Assembly: GCA_028873825.1 (NCBI GenBank)
Contig: JAPPNM010000129.1
Location: forward strand, 1-34,352
DNA: 34,352 nucleotides
DNA from: Gemmatimonadota bacterium
GTDB taxonomy: Bacteria; Gemmatimonadota; Gemmatimonadetes; Longimicrobiales; Gaopeijiaceae
Reading direction: 5' to 3'
Within the stretch, counting starts at the first letter, position 1, and every line of letters starts with the position of its first letter. This document shows positions 32,972 to 34,352 of the stretch, one piece after another. Made by a program: the position numbers and the translations under genes. The notes under the pieces were generated by a model, which had not been told where the DNA came from, did not search any database, and worked only from the letters and a program-made list of their open reading frames with translations.

Positions 32972-33000
32972 TTTACACAATGTAAAGCCGCCTTTACACT
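32972..33000 (+). promoter_or_regulatory. Promoter with palindromic operator upstream of the MBL gene
   Basis: TTTACA (32972-32977), a 17-nt spacer and TACACT (32995-33000) form a sigma-70-like promoter. The -35 is part of TTTACACAATGTAAA (32972-32986), a 6-3-6 palindrome that would block or activate the promoter when bound. Its core TTACACAATGTAA differs by one central base from TTACACTATGTAA in the dispersed element. Confidence 0.6.
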
Positions 33001-33054
33001 ATCGCGGTAACAACTCTGTTGCCGACATCGCATGCGCCACCGCGGACCTGACCC

Positions 33055-34041
33055 ATGACACTCGCCGTTCGGCCCTTCACGCGCGGCCTGCACGATATCG
33101 GGCCCCGATGCTATGCGTGGATCCAGCCCGACGGCGGCTGGGGCTGGAGCAACGCCGGTCTCGTCGTGGACGGCGAAGAGAGTCTTCTGGTGGACACGCT
33201 CTTCGACCTCGGGCTCACCCGAACCATGCTCGCCGCCATGCGCGACGCGGAGCCGCTGGCCGCGCGCGACATCGACAGGCTCGTCAACACGCATGCCAAC
33301 CCCGACCACTGCAACGGCAACGAGCTCGTAGACGGAGCCGAGATCATCGCTTCCCGGGCGGCGGCCGAGGAGATGACCGCCCAGAGTCCGCAGCAGCTCG
33401 CCGTGCTCATGCGCACGGCCCCGGGCAGGGGCGAGGCAGGCCGGTTCCTCGTCGAGGCGTTCGGGGCCTTCGACTTCGAAGGCATCACGCAGACCCTGCC
33501 GACGACCACGTTCGAGGGCCGGCGCCGGACGCGCGTCGGCGACAAGGCCGTCGTCCTGGAGCAGTTCGGCCCCTGCCACAGCACCGGCGACATCCTCGTT
33601 CACGTGCCGGACGACCGCATCGTCTTCACCGGTGACCTCCTGTTCGTCGAGAGGCACCCGGTCATGTGGACGGGACCCGTTGCGAACTGGATCGCGGCCT
33701 GCGACCACCTGCTGGAGCTCCCCGTCGACGTCGTCGTTCCGGGCCACGGTCCGGTCACCGACAAGCGCGGCGTCCGGGCCGTGCGCGACTATCTGGTCTA
33801 CGTGAGGGACGAGGCGAAGGCCCGCTTCGACGCCGGTCTGAGCGCGTACGACGCGGCAATGGACATCTCCCTGGCCGATTTCGACTCGTGGGGCGACGCG
33901 GAACGGATCGCCGTCAACGTCGCGACCCTGTATCGGGAATTCGGCTCGAACGAACAGCCCGGCAAACCGGTCGAGCTCTTCGCGCTGATGGCCAGGATCC
34001 GCAGGGAGCGAGCGGGGGGGGCGCCGTGCATGCGAAGCTAG
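33055..34041 (+). CDS. MBL-fold metallo-hydrolase
   Basis: 328 residues from ATG 33055. The beta-lactamase-fold metal motif reads HANPDH (80-85), so the second His of HxHxDH is Asn; further ligands are His175 (PCHSTGD), Asp194 (FTGDLLF) and His231 (VVPGHGPVTD). The HANxDH variant is recurrent in a subgroup of MBL hydrolases in my recollection, so loss of activity should not be assumed. No signal peptide; probably cytoplasmic. An extra helical region (about 245-320) follows the fold. Substrate unknown. It is a single gene behind its own regulated promoter and is not part of the lipoprotein duplication. Confidence 0.9.
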   Translation: MTLAVRPFTRGLHDIGPRCYAWIQPDGGWGWSNAGLVVDGEESLLVDTLFDLGLTRTMLAAMRDAEPLAARDIDRLVNTHANPDHCNGNELVDGAEIIASRAAAEEMTAQSPQQLAVLMRTAPGRGEAGRFLVEAFGAFDFEGITQTLPTTTFEGRRRTRVGDKAVVLEQFGPCHSTGDILVHVPDDRIVFTGDLLFVERHPVMWTGPVANWIAACDHLLELPVDVVVPGHGPVTDKRGVRAVRDYLVYVRDEAKARFDAGLSAYDAAMDISLADFDSWGDAERIAVNVATLYREFGSNEQPGKPVELFALMARIRRERAGGAPCMRS

Positions 34042-34142
34042 TTCGACTCTCCGGCAGCCCGTCCGTCGGATCGGTGGATCCTCCCCTACGATCCCGCCGT
34101 CCGGCTGCCCGCCTGCATCGGCGGCCGGCGGCTGTAGCGCGA

Positions 34143-34179
34143 CAATCAGGATGAGAAGCCAGCGGCAATCAGGATGAGA
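34143..34179 (+). repeat. 14-bp direct repeat after the MBL gene
   Basis: CAATCAGGATGAGA occurs at 34143-34156 and 34166-34179, 23 bp apart. Its origin is unclear; no transposase or inverted ends are visible here. Confidence 0.55.
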
Positions 34180-34209
34180 GAGCGGAGGTGGCCGCGGCCG
34201 GCGCGAGCT

Positions 34210-34243
34210 TTGGCGTTTTCCCCTAGAAACGGAGAGACGCCAA
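34210..34243. other. Imperfect hairpin before repeat copy D
   Basis: TTGGCGT (34210-34216) pairs with ACGCCAA (34237-34243) across a 20-nt loop. It could be a weak terminator or chance. Nothing else is seen between the MBL stop and copy D. Confidence 0.25.
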
Positions 34244-34282
34244 GTGCCGGGCCGGCACATCACGGGCCACCAGATGGAGTTT

Positions 34283-34352
34283 TAGCAGTCCGTGGATAAA
34301 GCCGCCCGAGCACCGAGAGCGGCGAGGCGCCGCGCTGGCAAGGCGCGACGAA
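34283..34352 (+). repeat. Dispersed MITE/REP-like element, copy D (truncated by window end)
   Basis: Starts TAGCAGTCCGTGGATAAAG at 34283 and follows copy B closely up to GGCAAGGCGCGACGAA, where the window ends. Copy A at the window start begins in the same element further along, so both window ends fall inside it. Confidence 0.85.

Noticed and set aside
1-34352. CRISPR array
   Set aside because: No series of evenly spaced short direct repeats with unique spacers. The direct repeats at 2804-2910 and 34143-34179 are single pairs, and no cas genes are present.

Overview
The window is a G+C-rich bacterial sequence with Gram-negative traits: outer-membrane beta-barrel, lipoproteins with clear lipoboxes, and signal peptides. 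By gene content (choice-of-anchor B protein, ankyrin arrays, plant-type LRRs, bacterial Ig-like lipoproteins, BCCT transporter) it resembles marine or sponge-associated Gemmatimonadota-type genomes. That placement is an inference and no marker gene was compared. Both ends lie inside copies of the same dispersed repeat, so this may be a whole contig broken at repeats.

Layout. 1-4270: repeat copy, secreted FG-GAP/LVIVD-type protein, tRNA-Asn, an RHH/PIN toxin-antitoxin pair, second repeat copy. 4267-9620: YchF-like P-loop NTPase and a very large ankyrin array split by one in-frame TAG, then a third repeat copy. 9927-14695: a beta-barrel protein with a probable frameshift and a glycan cluster: a soluble-type GT2, a GT87 membrane mannosyltransferase-like protein and a CESA-like membrane GT2 coupled to a four-cysteine mini-protein. 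14728-15123: decayed repeat and a remnant of a type I methyltransferase (hsdM). 15162-22082: secreted protein with an internal duplication, pgeF, sucA (2-oxoglutarate dehydrogenase E1) and a threonine ammonia-lyase. 22083-24492: divergent K+ channel and BCCT osmolyte transporter, bracketed by inverted repeat ends. 24494-27116: a decayed gene behind an XRE regulator, and a frameshifted AAA-type ATPase. 27217-32901: two direct copies of a ~1.4 kb unit, each with an Ig-like/LamG-like lipoprotein gene and a long hairpin, flanking an LRR-metzincin lipoprotein. A broken-off 5' end of the BCCT gene abuts the second unit. 33055-34041: an MBL-fold hydrolase with a palindromic operator over its promoter.

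Most distinctive signals: (1) a ~250 bp MITE/REP-like element with inverted ends AGCAGYCCGTGGAYAAA and a palindromic core, whose ends sit at or next to gene stop codons; (2) the LRR-metzincin island between duplicated lipoprotein units; (3) the ankyrin array with recurring Cys-containing entry segments and an internal TAG; (4) a near-identical 13-bp palindrome in the repeat core and in the MBL promoter. Several genes carry single-base frameshifts or deletions, so gene decay or sequencing error is a recurrent theme.
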